Shown one piece after another: positions 41,344 to 49,451 of a stretch of DNA of 64,000 nt. The translations under genes were made by a program, and so were the position numbers. The notes beneath the pieces were generated by a model. The model worked only from the letters and a program-made list of their open reading frames with translations, was not told where the DNA came from and did not search any database. Within the stretch, counting starts at the first letter, position 1. Every line of letters starts with the position of its first letter. Origin of the DNA: Salicibibacter cibarius (lineage in GTDB: Bacteria; Bacillota; Bacilli; Bacillales; Marinococcaceae); contig NZ_CP054705.1 in assembly GCF_016495725.1 (NCBI RefSeq), positions 186,001 to 250,000 of the forward strand, given 5' to 3'.

Positions 41344-42093
41344 ATGGCACGTTGGAAAGCGACCATCGCTTATGATGGAGCGGCTTTCTCCGGCTGGCAA
41401 GTGCAGCCGGGGAAGCGGACTGTGCAGAGGGAGCTTGAAAAAGGGCTCACAAGATTGCATAAAGGTGAAAATAAAAAGGTGGTCGCTTCCGGTCGTACCG
41501 ACGCCCATGTGCATGCTCGCGGACAAGTCGTTCACTTCGATTCTTCTTTGCAAATTCCGGGTGTGCGTTGGCCGCGAGCGTTTGACACGGTGTTGCCGCG
41601 AGACATGCAGGTGCTTCACGTTGAACGTGTGGATGACCATTTTCACGCACGCTTTGATGCTAAAGCTAAAGAATATCGTTATTTTCTTCATGTCGGACGA
41701 GAGCGCGATGTATTCCAACGCCATTATGTGTATCATGTCTTTGCCCACGCTTTCGATCATGAAGCCGTGCTGCGATCATTGCAACCATTGGTCGGCACGC
41801 ACGATTTTTCTGCCTTTTGTGCGAGCGATACGAATGTGGAAAGTAAAGTGAGAACATTAAATGGCGCCAGCTATGAACAAACCGGTGAAGATGAATGGTG
41901 TTTTCGGTTTAACGGAGACGGTTTTCTTTACAATATGGTACGGATCATCGTGGGAACAGCCATTGATATCGGAACACGCCGTCTCGCCGACGGGGATATG
42001 AGCCGAATTTTGCAATCCGGTGATCGCCGAGAAGCAGGAAAGACGGTTCCCGGGCACGGGTTGTATTTATGGAAGGTGCATTATGGCCCATAA
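41344..42093 (+). CDS. truA: tRNA pseudouridine(38-40) synthase TruA
   Basis: A 249-residue enzyme that forms pseudouridine at positions 38-40 of the tRNA anticodon arm. WKATIAYDGAAFSGWQVQP at the start; the catalytic aspartate is in VASGRTDAHVHARGQVVHF; FLYNMVRIIVGTAIDIG is in the C-terminal half. AGGAGG precedes ATG 41344. Confidence 0.96.
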   Translation: MARWKATIAYDGAAFSGWQVQPGKRTVQRELEKGLTRLHKGENKKVVASGRTDAHVHARGQVVHFDSSLQIPGVRWPRAFDTVLPRDMQVLHVERVDDHFHARFDAKAKEYRYFLHVGRERDVFQRHYVYHVFAHAFDHEAVLRSLQPLVGTHDFSAFCASDTNVESKVRTLNGASYEQTGEDEWCFRFNGDGFLYNMVRIIVGTAIDIGTRRLADGDMSRILQSGDRREAGKTVPGHGLYLWKVHYGP

Positions 42094-42120
42094 AGACGGT
42101 TGTAACACGGGATCCGGCTA

Positions 42121-42149
42121 TTGACATCACCGGCCGATTGTTATACGAT
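42121..42149 (+). promoter_or_regulatory. promoter for rplM-rpsI
   Basis: TTGACA (42121-42126), 17-bp spacer, TACGAT (42144-42149), about 100 bp upstream of rplM. Confidence 0.75.
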
Positions 42150-42240
42150 GTTAGTTGGCATTTCGTCCTCCACTAGCCCCGGAGTCACGAATATGATGAA
42201 CGTAAAAATAGATGAAAAGCGATTGATCGAAGGAGGGAAT
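42150..42240 (+). ncRNA. L13 ribosomal protein leader (probable)
   Basis: Between the promoter and rplM the RNA can form ATTTCGTCCTCC with GGAGTCACGAAT around ACTAGCCCC (about 42159-42192). Position, size and hairpin match what I know of the Firmicute L13 leader; the covariance model was not run. Confidence 0.6.
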
Positions 42241-42246
42241 CCCCCA

Positions 42247-42684
42247 ATGCGTCAGACATATATGGCTAAGGCAGAAGAAATCGAACGCAAATGGTATGTC
42301 GTCGATGCCGAAGGAAAAAGGCTCGGACGTCTGGCAAGCGAAGTAGCAACCATTTTGCGAGGAAAAAATAAACCGGAATTCACACCGCACGTGGATACAG
42401 GTGATCACGTCATTATTATTAACGCGGAAAAGGTGGAACTCACCGGCAACAAGATCACGGATAAAATGTATTATCGCCACAGTGGACATCCCGGCGGTTT
42501 AAAATCCACGAGAGCGTTGGAGATGCGTAAAAACAAGCCGGTAAAAATGGTAGAGCTTGCCGTGCAAGGCATGCTTCCGAAAAATGCACTCGGCCGGCAA
42601 ACATTTAAAAAACTGCACGTATATGAAGGACCAAACCATAAACATGAAGCACAAAAACCGGAGAGCTTGGAGCTCCACGGATAA
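42247..42684 (+). CDS. rplM: 50S ribosomal protein L13
   Basis: A 145-residue early-assembly 50S protein. [20 protein letters not shown] at the start; [43 protein letters not shown] 42247 is preceded by GAAGGAGGG at 42228-42236. The in-frame start at 42121 lies in the promoter. Confidence 0.97.
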   Translation: MRQTYMAKAEEIERKWYVVDAEGKRLGRLASEVATILRGKNKPEFTPHVDTGDHVIIINAEKVELTGNKITDKMYYRHSGHPGGLKSTRALEMRKNKPVKMVELAVQGMLPKNALGRQTFKKLHVYEGPNHKHEAQKPESLELHG

Positions 42685-42702
42685 TAAAAAGGAGGGATTG
42701 AA

Positions 42703-43095
42703 TTGGCATCTTTGCAATATTACGGAACAGGCCGGCGCAAAAACGCCGTTGCGCGGGTATTCCTTTCACCGGGAAACGGAAAGGTAACGATCAACAAACG
42801 TGAGATGGATGATTACTTCGATCATGAAACGCTCAAAACGGTCATTCACCAGCCACTTGTAGAAACCGGCACCGATGGTCAATATGATTTAAAAATCACA
42901 ACGAAAGGCGGCGGCTACACAGGGCAAGCAGGAGCGATTCAGCTCGGTGTCGCACGCGCTTTGTTGCAAGTTGATCCGGAATACCGGAAAGTGCTCAAAG
43001 ACAATGGATTGCTCACACGTGATTCCAGAATGAAGGAACGGAAGAAATACGGCCTTAAAGGCGCCCGCCGTGCGCCGCAGTTCTCGAAGCGTTAA
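42703..43095 (+). CDS. rpsI: 30S ribosomal protein S9
   Basis: A 130-residue protein whose C-terminal SKR tail touches P-site t[23 protein letters not shown] at the start, [20 protein letters not shown] before the final KR. TTG start at 42703, behind AAAGGAGGG. Confidence 0.97.
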   Translation: MASLQYYGTGRRKNAVARVFLSPGNGKVTINKREMDDYFDHETLKTVIHQPLVETGTDGQYDLKITTKGGGYTGQAGAIQLGVARALLQVDPEYRKVLKDNGLLTRDSRMKERKKYGLKGARRAPQFSKR

Positions 43096-43113
43096 AAGAG
43101 CGACAAATATGTG

Positions 43114-43160
43114 GATACAGCCCTCAGGGAAACACCCCTGTGTCGGCTGTATTTTTTTAT
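43114..43160 (+). terminator. Rho-independent terminator after rpsI
   Basis: ATACAGCC (43115-43122) pairs with GGCTGTAT (43145-43152); an inner CAGGG/CCCTG stem extends it; then seven T. Confidence 0.9.
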
Positions 43161-43163
43161 TGA

Positions 43164-43332
43164 GGTTGAAAAATAGGTGTGATTATGAACGATGGTAAGC
43201 GCTACGGAAAAACACTACGCTTTCCGTGGGCTTGCGCTCAGCCTCCTCGTTAGAAGTACGCTTTTTTTGCGGAGTCTCTGCGTTTTTCCTCCGCTAGCGA
43301 GTGTTGTTACCATAATTATTCATTGATATCAA
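43164..43332 (+). repeat. MITE-like palindromic element, long copy
   Basis: The 169-bp element runs from GGTTGAAAAATAG to TGATATCAA, the same ends as 22729-22831. ATGGTAA near the left pairs with TTACCAT near the right, and GGAAAAACACTACGC resembles the complement of GCGTTTTTCC, so it can fold into a long imperfect hairpin. It fills most of the 350-bp rpsI-ybaK gap and follows directly after a terminator. No protein is encoded. Confidence 0.7.
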
Positions 43333-43445
43333 TTTTTTGGTAAAAAGAGTCCCAGATTTTTAAGCAAATGTTTATTTAAACCGTCCTCCCTTTCCCAGAC
43401 ATGTTTCGCCCGGTTGAGTCCCACACTAATCTTGAGGGGGCAAGC

Positions 43446-43877
43446 ATGGGATCAGTCGTGTCTTTTCAAGAGCATAAGCGTTTAAAGGACTGGGAAGTGG
43501 AGAAAAAGTTACTGCACACGCTGAGTATGGAAGATATGGTCTATGCTACCGAAAAACACCTTATCCCCGCGTGTGGTGATTTTCAATTCCGCCACTCTTT
43601 TCTAGAGGAGATTTGTATGGATGTGGCGATCGAAACGTTTATCTCCTCGGCCAAACGAGGAATGACCGAGGCCAGGACCGGCAAGCCACAAGATAGTGCC
43701 GATGATGAAGAACAGGTGAACCAACGTGCGACTGAACTGCAAGCATTTATGATTGACTGGATTCAAGATGAGCACATCAACCGTGACCAAATCAAAAGCG
43801 GCGCTGAAGCTTATGTGTACCATTGGTGGCAAGTCGGTTTAAAAACAGGCAAAAATCGGTCACAATTGCGTCTTTAG
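43446..43877 (+). CDS. ybaK: YbaK family protein (DUF2521), function unknown
   Basis: A 143-residue soluble protein resembling B. subtilis YbaK in start (VVSFQEHKRLKDWEVEKKLL), length, and C-terminal YVYHWWQVGLKTGK...LRL. It holds the same place, upstream of cwlD. No catalytic motif can be seen. ATG 43446 follows GAGGGGGC. Function is unknown. Confidence 0.85.
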   Translation: MGSVVSFQEHKRLKDWEVEKKLLHTLSMEDMVYATEKHLIPACGDFQFRHSFLEEICMDVAIETFISSAKRGMTEARTGKPQDSADDEEQVNQRATELQAFMIDWIQDEHINRDQIKSGAEAYVYHWWQVGLKTGKNRSQLRL

Positions 43878-43902
43878 GCGGGCATACGCCCGTCCCTTTT
43901 TT
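43878..43902 (+). terminator. terminator after ybaK
   Basis: CGGGC (43879-43883) pairs with GCCCG (43888-43892), followed by TCCCTTTTTT. It separates ybaK from cwlD. Confidence 0.65.
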
Positions 43903-43941
43903 CATAGGATGGACTATCCCTTAGAAAAGGATGTTCTTTTT

Positions 43942-44646
43942 ATGAAAAAAAAGATCTGGCTGGCCTCTCCCCTTTTGGCAATTGCTTTGATTGTCGGTAT
44001 GTATAGTATTTTTTCCGTTGAGTGGTCAGAAAATACAAGTGGTCTACATTTGCCGTTAAGTGGCCAGGTGATTGTGATCGATCCCGGACATGGCGGCGTT
44101 GATGGGGGTTCGAGCTCCCGGGAGATGCTTATGGAAGATGATGTGGCACTAGAAATGTCTTTTAAACTTAGGGATTATTTACAATCAGCAGGTGCGCTTG
44201 TCCTGATGACGAGAGAAGAGGATGTTGATTTAGCTGCTCCTTCCACAGAAGGATTACGCAATCGAAAGGTGGAAGATTTGCAAAATCGGGTCCAATTGAT
44301 TAACGAATCCGGCAGCGATTTTTTCATTAGTCTGCATCTGAACGCGGGTTCTGCGAATTGGAGCGGTGCGCAGACGTTTTATAATCCGGCTTTTACGGAA
44401 AGTCAAATGATGGCAGAAACTGTCCAAGGGGAATTGACACGGCAGTTGGAAAACACAAACCGAAAGGCTGCAGGCGTGAATAATATCTATATGCTTGATT
44501 CGACGGAAGTCCCTGGTCTGCTTATTGAAGCAGGTTTTCTATCCAATCCGGAAGAGGCCGCGCGTTTTGAAGATGAGGAATATCTCGACCAGATGGCTGC
44601 CGCCATCTATCAAGGATTGGCACGTTATGCTGTTGCTGAGGAATGA
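43942..44646 (+). CDS. cwlD: N-acetylmuramoyl-L-alanine amidase CwlD (germination)
   Basis: A 234-residue Amidase_3 zinc enzyme. In spore cortex it removes stem peptides so that muramic delta-lactam can form (family knowledge). An N-terminal signal/anchor is at about residues 6-24. The metal and catalytic motifs are VIVIDPGHGGVDGG, SLHLNAG and LLIEAGFLSN. ATG 43942, behind AAAAGGATG, is preferred to the ATG at 43909, which extends upstream of the signal. PdaA/PdaB-like deacetylases act in the same pathway; pdaB is 5 kb away. Confidence 0.93.
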   Translation: MKKKIWLASPLLAIALIVGMYSIFSVEWSENTSGLHLPLSGQVIVIDPGHGGVDGGSSSREMLMEDDVALEMSFKLRDYLQSAGALVLMTREEDVDLAAPSTEGLRNRKVEDLQNRVQLINESGSDFFISLHLNAGSANWSGAQTFYNPAFTESQMMAETVQGELTRQLENTNRKAAGVNNIYMLDSTEVPGLLIEAGFLSNPEEAARFEDEEYLDQMAAAIYQGLARYAVAEE

Positions 44647-44684
44647 AAGTTCAGGCGTCTTTCTTAAATCCTATCCCCGAGGTG

Positions 44685-44693
44685 TGGTATACT
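44685..44693 (+). promoter_or_regulatory. extended -10 promoter for salA
   Basis: TGG followed by TATACT (44688-44693) forms an extended -10. No good -35 is present. It lies about 43 bp upstream of salA. Confidence 0.5.
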
Positions 44694-44735
44694 GGGGGCA
44701 TCCCTCGATATCAACCTCAAAGGAAGGTGTTTATT

Positions 44736-45815
44736 GTGTTACAAGAGCAAGACATTATGGATGTTTTAAAACAAATCAAAGATCCCGACCTGAAAAAAAG
44801 CATCGTAGAAACTGATGGTGTTCGGGATATTCGTATAAAAGACGGCGACAATGTGAGCTTGAAAATTGCACTGGCAAAAACGGGGACAGGCGCGCAAATG
44901 CAAGTACAGCAAAACATTGTTTCCGTTGTTAAAGAAGCCGGCGCGTCCCAAGTAGGGCTCCGGTTTGAGGAACTTTCAAAAGAAGAAGCCGCACAGCACG
45001 GAGATCCGGGAGAACAAGAAGAAGGCGACGGGGGTCTCTTGAGTGAAAATAGTCCGGTCAATTTTATTGCGGTAGCCAGCGGGAAAGGCGGCGTCGGAAA
45101 ATCGACGGTTACGGTTAATTTGGCAGTGTCACTAGCTCGTCAGGGAAAGAAAGTGGGCATTATTGACGCGGACATATACGGCTTCAGTGTTCCGGATATG
45201 ATGGGAATTGAAAACCGCCCGACCGTTGAAGGAGACAAAATACATCCTGTTGAACGCTATGGCGTGAAAGTCATTTCCATGGGTTTTTTCGTTGAAGATA
45301 ATGCCCCGGTGATTTGGCGCGGGCCTATGCTCGGAAAAATGTTAACCAATTTTTTCAATGAAGTCACATGGGGAGACTTGGACTACCTCATTTTGGACTT
45401 GCCTCCGGGGACGGGCGACGTTGCGCTTGATGTCCATTCCATGCTTCCGGAATCTGATGAGATTATCGTCACGACGCCACACGCGACAGCAGCGTTTGTA
45501 GCTGCCCGCGCGGGTGCGATGGCGATCAAGAGCAACCATCGCGTGTTAGGGGTTGTTGAGAACATGGCCTATTACGAAAGCAAATCAGGGGAAAAAGAGT
45601 ATGTATTCGGCCAAGGCGGCGGCGAACGTCTAAGCGAAGAGCTTAAAGCTGAATTGCTCGGCCAGATCCCGTTGGGCCAACCCACCATCGATGATGATGA
45701 CTTTGCCCCTTCCGTTTATGAAAAAGAGCATCCGATCGGAAAAATGTATGAAAATATCGCGACACGTGTCATTGAGCGGAAAGAGGGCGCTCGCGTCAAA
45801 TCGCCATTTGAATAA
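44736..45815 (+). CDS. salA: Mrp/ApbC-family P-loop ATPase (SalA)
   Basis: A 359-residue protein with an N-terminal MIP18 (DUF59) domain (about 1-80) and a Mrp ATPase domain starting FIAVASGKGGVGKSTVTVNL with the deviant Walker A. B. subtilis SalA regulates exoprotease genes, and relatives carry Fe-S clusters; which applies here is open. GTG 44736 follows AAGGAAGGTG and sits after the promoter; an ATG at 44643 overlapping cwlD is upstream of it. Followed by a strong hairpin without a T-tract at 45823-45852. Confidence 0.93.
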   Translation: MLQEQDIMDVLKQIKDPDLKKSIVETDGVRDIRIKDGDNVSLKIALAKTGTGAQMQVQQNIVSVVKEAGASQVGLRFEELSKEEAAQHGDPGEQEEGDGGLLSENSPVNFIAVASGKGGVGKSTVTVNLAVSLARQGKKVGIIDADIYGFSVPDMMGIENRPTVEGDKIHPVERYGVKVISMGFFVEDNAPVIWRGPMLGKMLTNFFNEVTWGDLDYLILDLPPGTGDVALDVHSMLPESDEIIVTTPHATAAFVAARAGAMAIKSNHRVLGVVENMAYYESKSGEKEYVFGQGGGERLSEELKAELLGQIPLGQPTIDDDDFAPSVYEKEHPIGKMYENIATRVIERKEGARVKSPFE

Positions 45816-45822
45816 AAACGAG

Positions 45823-45852
45823 AAGGTGAGGCCGATGTGATGGCCTCACCTT
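45823..45852 (+). terminator. hairpin after salA
   Basis: AAGGTGAGGCC (45823-45833) and GGCCTCACCTT (45842-45852) form a perfect 11-bp stem with an 8-nt loop. The only T-rich tail is TTTCC, so termination may be weak or the hairpin may protect the 3' end. Confidence 0.6.
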
Positions 45853-45908
45853 TCCATGTTATTCCGATGGAAAGCGCCTGCTATTTCGATTTGAAAAGCG
45901 CGGGCGGC

Positions 45909-45968
45909 AAAGTAATCCCCCAAACGGAGGTCGAGCCGCTCTGAGAGGAACAACAAGCCGCGGCGGCT
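45909..45968 (+). repeat. single unit of the 52-bp CCCTCA...GAGAGGAACAA repeat
   Basis: AAAGTAAT then CCCCCAAACGGAGGTCGAG and CTCTGAGAGGAACAACAAG match the units of the 22984-23190 array, including the AAAGTAAT junction. It lies in the 857-bp salA-gerD gap. Confidence 0.75.
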
Positions 45969-46134
45969 TGTATTGCGTAGAGAATGCAAAGTCGGCACAA
46001 ATCCGTACGGCGAACAAACCTGGAGGTCAATGGAGACTTCCCTTGATGCCAGAACCCATGTCCTAGCTTCCTCTATGGTGCCTGCGGATCTAGAACGGGT
46101 GTTTCAGGAAGAAATTCTTGGCACACATCACTAA
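45916..46134 (+). other. open stretch without start codon, possible gene remnant
   Basis: The frame is open for about 72 codons, ending TWRSMETSLDARTHVLASSM, VPADLERVFQEEILGTHH and stop. It has no upstream start and no ribosome site, and its beginning overlaps the repeat unit. It may be a fragment of a degraded gene or chance. I do not recognise it. Confidence 0.2.
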
Positions 46135-46219
46135 TGCAAGGAGGCTTAATTACCCGATCATGAGGAAGACATTCGGTCGTCAACAACAGTTGTTTCTGGC
46201 CCCTAACCCGGACAATTGA

Positions 46220-46479
46220 CCGCCTCATGGCGACCGGAAAAGCGGTCGGTTTTCGTTTTCGGTCGCCATGACCGCTTTATGACGACCGTAATGGCCTGAA
46301 TCGAAAGCGTTCGGGCGTCATAGCCGCTTCATGGTGACCGAAAAGGCTTGTATCAAAGATATTCGGTCGGCATGGCTGCCTCATGGCGCCCGAACGAGCG
46401 ATTGGCTTTTGTCTTCGGTCGCCATGACCGTTTCATGAAAACCGGGAGTCCTGCTTCGAGGGAAGATGTTCGGTCATGG
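46220..46479 (+). repeat. tandem array of five 52-bp palindromic units
   Basis: Units start at 46220, 46272, 46324, 46376 and 46428, each exactly 52 bp. The pattern is CCGCTTCATGGCGACCGAA, a variable centre of about 20 bp, then TTCGGTCGCCATGA. The arms of each unit pair (TCATGGCGACCG with CGGTCGCCATGA). In the second unit both arms change together (GACG with CGTC), so pairing is kept. It lies between the convergent salA and gerD genes. The remaining gap sequence (46480-46628) holds nothing I recognise. Confidence 0.9.
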
Positions 46480-46621
46480 ACGAGAGTAATTGATCCCTTG
46501 ACTCGGGCAGTGACCGTTTACCCTGGTTTGAAGTCCCAATCCAGGCTTCCGGTCGTCGGTGTGATCACTTATTTCAGCCATGCTGTACTAGTGCCGGCAT
46601 TACCACAGGAGATGGCGAAAC

Positions 46622-46661
46622 CTAAAACCATCAGAGGGGGGTAAAAAGAATGCCTCTGATG
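46622..46661 (-). terminator. terminator-like hairpin downstream of gerD
   Basis: CATCAGAGG (46629-46637) and CCTCTGATG (46653-46661) are perfectly complementary; on the minus strand GTTTTAGG follows. It lies just after the gerD stop codon. Confidence 0.55.
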
Positions 46662-46672
46662 AAAGTTTTACT

Positions 46673-47332
46673 TTATCCACCTTCGCCACCACTTCCGCCG
46701 CTGCTGCCGTCTTCTTCTTGATCGCTGTCTTCCTGATTATCGCCGCCACCGTTACTTTCTTGTGAATCGCTCCCCTCCTGTTGTTGCTGTTCCATTAAGT
46801 CGGAAAGCTGTTGCTGGAAATTAGGGTTATCAAAGGCTTCCTCGATGGCGGTCTGCATCTCTTCCCGGAACGTTTTGCTTTTCAATAGTTTCACGTGTTC
46901 TTGTTGCATCTCCGGATCCTGCATAACTTCCATCATCATCTGTTGGTACTCCGGATCTTTCATTAAACGTTTTAAGATCGCTTCATTTTCTTGTTGCATA
47001 CTTTTGGCGACGTTTTCTTGAAAGTCAGGCTGTTGCATGACTTCTTGAAAATATTGTTGTCCGTTTTCAGATGTCAACGTCGTCTGAACGGTATCTTGCA
47101 CAAAATCTTGCTCCATGAGTATGGATGCTTGCATATCTTCGTCCGTTAAAACTTCCTCCAAAGCAGCTTTGCCGTCTTCGGTTTTTAACACATCGGTGAC
47201 CATTTCCTTTGTATTTTCAAATTCTTGGGGTTCGTTCCCGGATGAGCCGCCCTGGCTTTGCAAGGCTGCGCAACCGGTCATGAATAATAAGAGCAAAATA
47301 AGAAAAAGCGCCTGCTTTACGCCCAATGCCAT
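46673..47332 (-). CDS. gerD: spore germination lipoprotein GerD
   Basis: A 219-residue secreted lipoprotein needed to cluster nutrient germinant receptors in the spore inner membrane (family knowledge). The signal peptide LFLILLLLFMTGC ends in a lipobox with lipidated C21. The middle consists of short helical motifs rich in Glu/Gln/Met. The C-terminus is a low-complexity Gly/Ser/Asp/Glu/Gln tail from about residue 180. Transcribed opposite to its neighbours, as in B. subtilis, and preceded by a sigma-G-like promoter. Its stop codon lies in a short sequence shared with 60171-60197. Confidence 0.92.
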   Translation of the reverse strand: MALGVKQALFLILLLLFMTGCAALQSQGGSSGNEPQEFENTKEMVTDVLKTEDGKAALEEVLTDEDMQASILMEQDFVQDTVQTTLTSENGQQYFQEVMQQPDFQENVAKSMQQENEAILKRLMKDPEYQQMMMEVMQDPEMQQEHVKLLKSKTFREEMQTAIEEAFDNPNFQQQLSDLMEQQQQEGSDSQESNGGGDNQEDSDQEEDGSSGGSGGEGG

Positions 47333-47356
47333 TCCCCCCTTTTTCTTTCTCCATAC

Positions 47357-47386
47357 TACTATGAAGCATTCCGTGACAAATTATGC
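47357..47386 (-). promoter_or_regulatory. sigma-G-like promoter for gerD
   Basis: On the minus strand GCATA (47386-47382), an 18-bp spacer and CATAGTA (47363-47357) resemble the sigma-G consensus, about 25 bp from the gerD start. B. subtilis gerD is a forespore sigma-G gene, so the match is expected. Confidence 0.65.
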
Positions 47387-47456
47387 AACGACTGGTGTTT
47401 TGCGCGAGCGATTGATACAATCAGGATGGTGGAATTTAAAGTTAAGGAATGATTTT

Positions 47457-48059
47457 GTGAACTCCAGAAAAGTCGTTTTTTTATTTTTCTCGACGATGCT
47501 TGTAGGTGCCTTTGGAGGCGCACTCGTTGGCACTGTGCTATATGATCCGCTTTTTGCAGAGGGTGGCTTTTGGAACTTCATTTTCGGATTTATTTGGTTG
47601 CTAGGCGTTGGCGCGGCAGTAAGTGCTGTAGCACAGATGGGTTATTTTGCGTACTTGCTGTTAAACCGACTTGCTTTATCGCTGTTCAAGACGAAAAGGC
47701 TTTGGAACCGGGTACAGCTTTTTTTAATCGCTTTTGTTTTCTTTGATCTGTTCTATTTTCGTTATCTCGCCTATGCAACCGAGGGTGAAACGATTTGGGG
47801 CTATTTGCTAACGCCTACACTATTGCTCTTGTTTGCGGCGATTGTCGCGTATTTCAAACAACGGGAAACCCATCGGGGCGCATTCATCCCTGCGTTTTTC
47901 TTTATGTATGTCATTACGACGATTGAATGGGTGCCCGCACTTATTATTCCGGAAGTGAACGACAGCAGTTGGCTGTGGATTTATCTTGCGCCGTTGTTAT
48001 TTGCAAACACGTATCAGTTGATGATGCATCATCGTTTGCAGCGCAACGAGCGAGTTTAG
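47457..48059 (+). CDS. kbaA: KinB-signalling pathway activation protein KbaA
   Basis: A 200-residue integral membrane protein with about six hydrophobic spans (first: VVFLFFSTMLVGAFGGALVG). In B. subtilis KbaA is required for the KinB input to the sporulation phosphorelay. GTG 47457 behind AAGGA fits the known protein length; the longer upstream frame overlaps gerD on the other strand. Its place between gerD and pdaB is conserved. Confidence 0.88.
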   Translation: MNSRKVVFLFFSTMLVGAFGGALVGTVLYDPLFAEGGFWNFIFGFIWLLGVGAAVSAVAQMGYFAYLLLNRLALSLFKTKRLWNRVQLFLIAFVFFDLFYFRYLAYATEGETIWGYLLTPTLLLLFAAIVAYFKQRETHRGAFIPAFFFMYVITTIEWVPALIIPEVNDSSWLWIYLAPLLFANTYQLMMHHRLQRNERV

Positions 48060-48118
48060 GCAATCGAGGGTTCGGGAAACATATGAGGAAAGCTTAAGCA
48101 GAAGGGGTCAAAGACACC

Positions 48119-49411
48119 ATGGTAAAAGAGATTTATGACGTCATCGGCATCGGGATCGGGCCGTTTAACCTCGGACTTGCCGCCTTAATAGAAGAGGGAG
48201 CACCCGATTTAAAGGCCCGTTTTCTTGAAAAGGAACCGACATTTGAATGGCATCCGGGAATGCTGATTGACCAAACGGATTTGCAAGTGTCTTTTCTTGC
48301 GGATTTAGTGACCTTTGCCAATCCGAAAAGCAGATACACATTTTTAAACTACTTACATGAACATGGTCGCTTGCTTTCCTTTTATTTTCTCAAGAAATTC
48401 AACATCCCGAGGTTGGAATACAATGCATATTGTCGGTGGGTCGCCGATTGCTTGGCCAACTGTGCGTTCGGGCATGAAGTAACGAACGTTACCTATGATC
48501 GTGAACAAGCGTATTATGTGATCGAAGGAAAAAATACTGAGACGTTGTATGCCCGTCATGTAACGCTTGGCACGGGAAGCATCCCAATGGTGCCGCCGCC
48601 GCTTGAAGGGAAAACGAATGACGATATCATTCATTCGAGTGATTACTTATACCATGAAAAGGGGCTAAAACAATCCGGCCACATCACGGTCGTGGGCTCG
48701 GGGCAGAGTGCCGCCGAGATTTTCTATGACTTGTTAGAAGATCAAGAAAGATATGATTATGCATTGACATGGTACACGCGATCGCCGGGTTTTTTTCAAT
48801 TGGAAGAAAGCAGCATCGGCCAAGAATTATTTTCGCCTGAGTATGTGGATTATTTTCATACTCTTTCTTATAAGGATCGCCAACAGGCGCTTGAAGTTTT
48901 GGATCCATTACGAAACGGCGTGCAGGAAAAAACGTTATTGAACATTTACGAGTTGCTTTATCACCGTTCCGTGGAACGAAAACGCTCATCGGCAAAGATC
49001 CAGGCGTTAACCGAAGTCAACGATGTCAGGGCTTCCGGGGACCGCTATCTCTTATCCTGCCGGCAATGGCAAAAAGATCAGAAATTCAGGCACCGGACGG
49101 ATAAGGTCGTTCTCGCGACCGGATATAAACCGCTCGTTCCTGATTGGTTGGAGAAAATGGGAGATGAACTGGAGTGGGAAAGCGAAAAGGAATTTAAGGT
49201 CACGAGGGATTACCGCCTTGTTTTCAGAGATGAGCGCCCGAATCACTTATTTTCGTTAACGAACCTCGAGCACTCCCATGGAACGAGCGCTACCAATCTT
49301 GCCCTCTCCGTCAAACGAAATCAACATATTGTTAATTTGCTGACGGGAGAAGAAACGTATCCTGTTTATCGCGACAACTTGTTCCAGCAATTCATGGATG
49401 GCGATGGATAA
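48119..49411 (+). CDS. lysine/ornithine N-monooxygenase (siderophore type), orphan
   Basis: A 430-residue flavoprotein of the IucD/PvdA/SidA family that hydroxylates the side-chain amine of lysine or ornithine for hydroxamate siderophores. The FAD motif is GIGIGPFNLGLAAL (about residues 10-23), the NADPH motif VVGSGQSAAEIFYDL, and the family end motifs ATGYKP and HSHGTSATNLALSVKRNQH are present. AGAAGGGGTC precedes ATG 48119. No siderophore synthetase, acyltransferase or transporter is nearby. It interrupts the conserved kbaA-pdaB pair, which suggests insertion. Substrate (Lys or Orn) cannot be told from sequence alone. Confidence 0.9.
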   Translation: MVKEIYDVIGIGIGPFNLGLAALIEEGAPDLKARFLEKEPTFEWHPGMLIDQTDLQVSFLADLVTFANPKSRYTFLNYLHEHGRLLSFYFLKKFNIPRLEYNAYCRWVADCLANCAFGHEVTNVTYDREQAYYVIEGKNTETLYARHVTLGTGSIPMVPPPLEGKTNDDIIHSSDYLYHEKGLKQSGHITVVGSGQSAAEIFYDLLEDQERYDYALTWYTRSPGFFQLEESSIGQELFSPEYVDYFHTLSYKDRQQALEVLDPLRNGVQEKTLLNIYELLYHRSVERKRSSAKIQALTEVNDVRASGDRYLLSCRQWQKDQKFRHRTDKVVLATGYKPLVPDWLEKMGDELEWESEKEFKVTRDYRLVFRDERPNHLFSLTNLEHSHGTSATNLALSVKRNQHIVNLLTGEETYPVYRDNLFQQFMDGDG

Positions 49412-49451
49412 GGGGAAGGCCGAACGACTGATGGGTTCGACCCGCCGTTCT

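Noticed and set aside
43883-43910. Sigma-G promoter for cwlD (GCATA...CATAGGA)
   Set aside because: Spacing is 16 bp rather than about 18, and the sequence is part of the ybaK terminator; too weak to call.
46220-46479. CRISPR array (regular palindromic repeats with variable centres)
   Set aside because: The repeats are imperfect, the variable parts are only about 20 bp and themselves partly alike in places, and there are no cas genes or leader nearby. The arms of each unit pair with each other across the variable part, unlike CRISPR.
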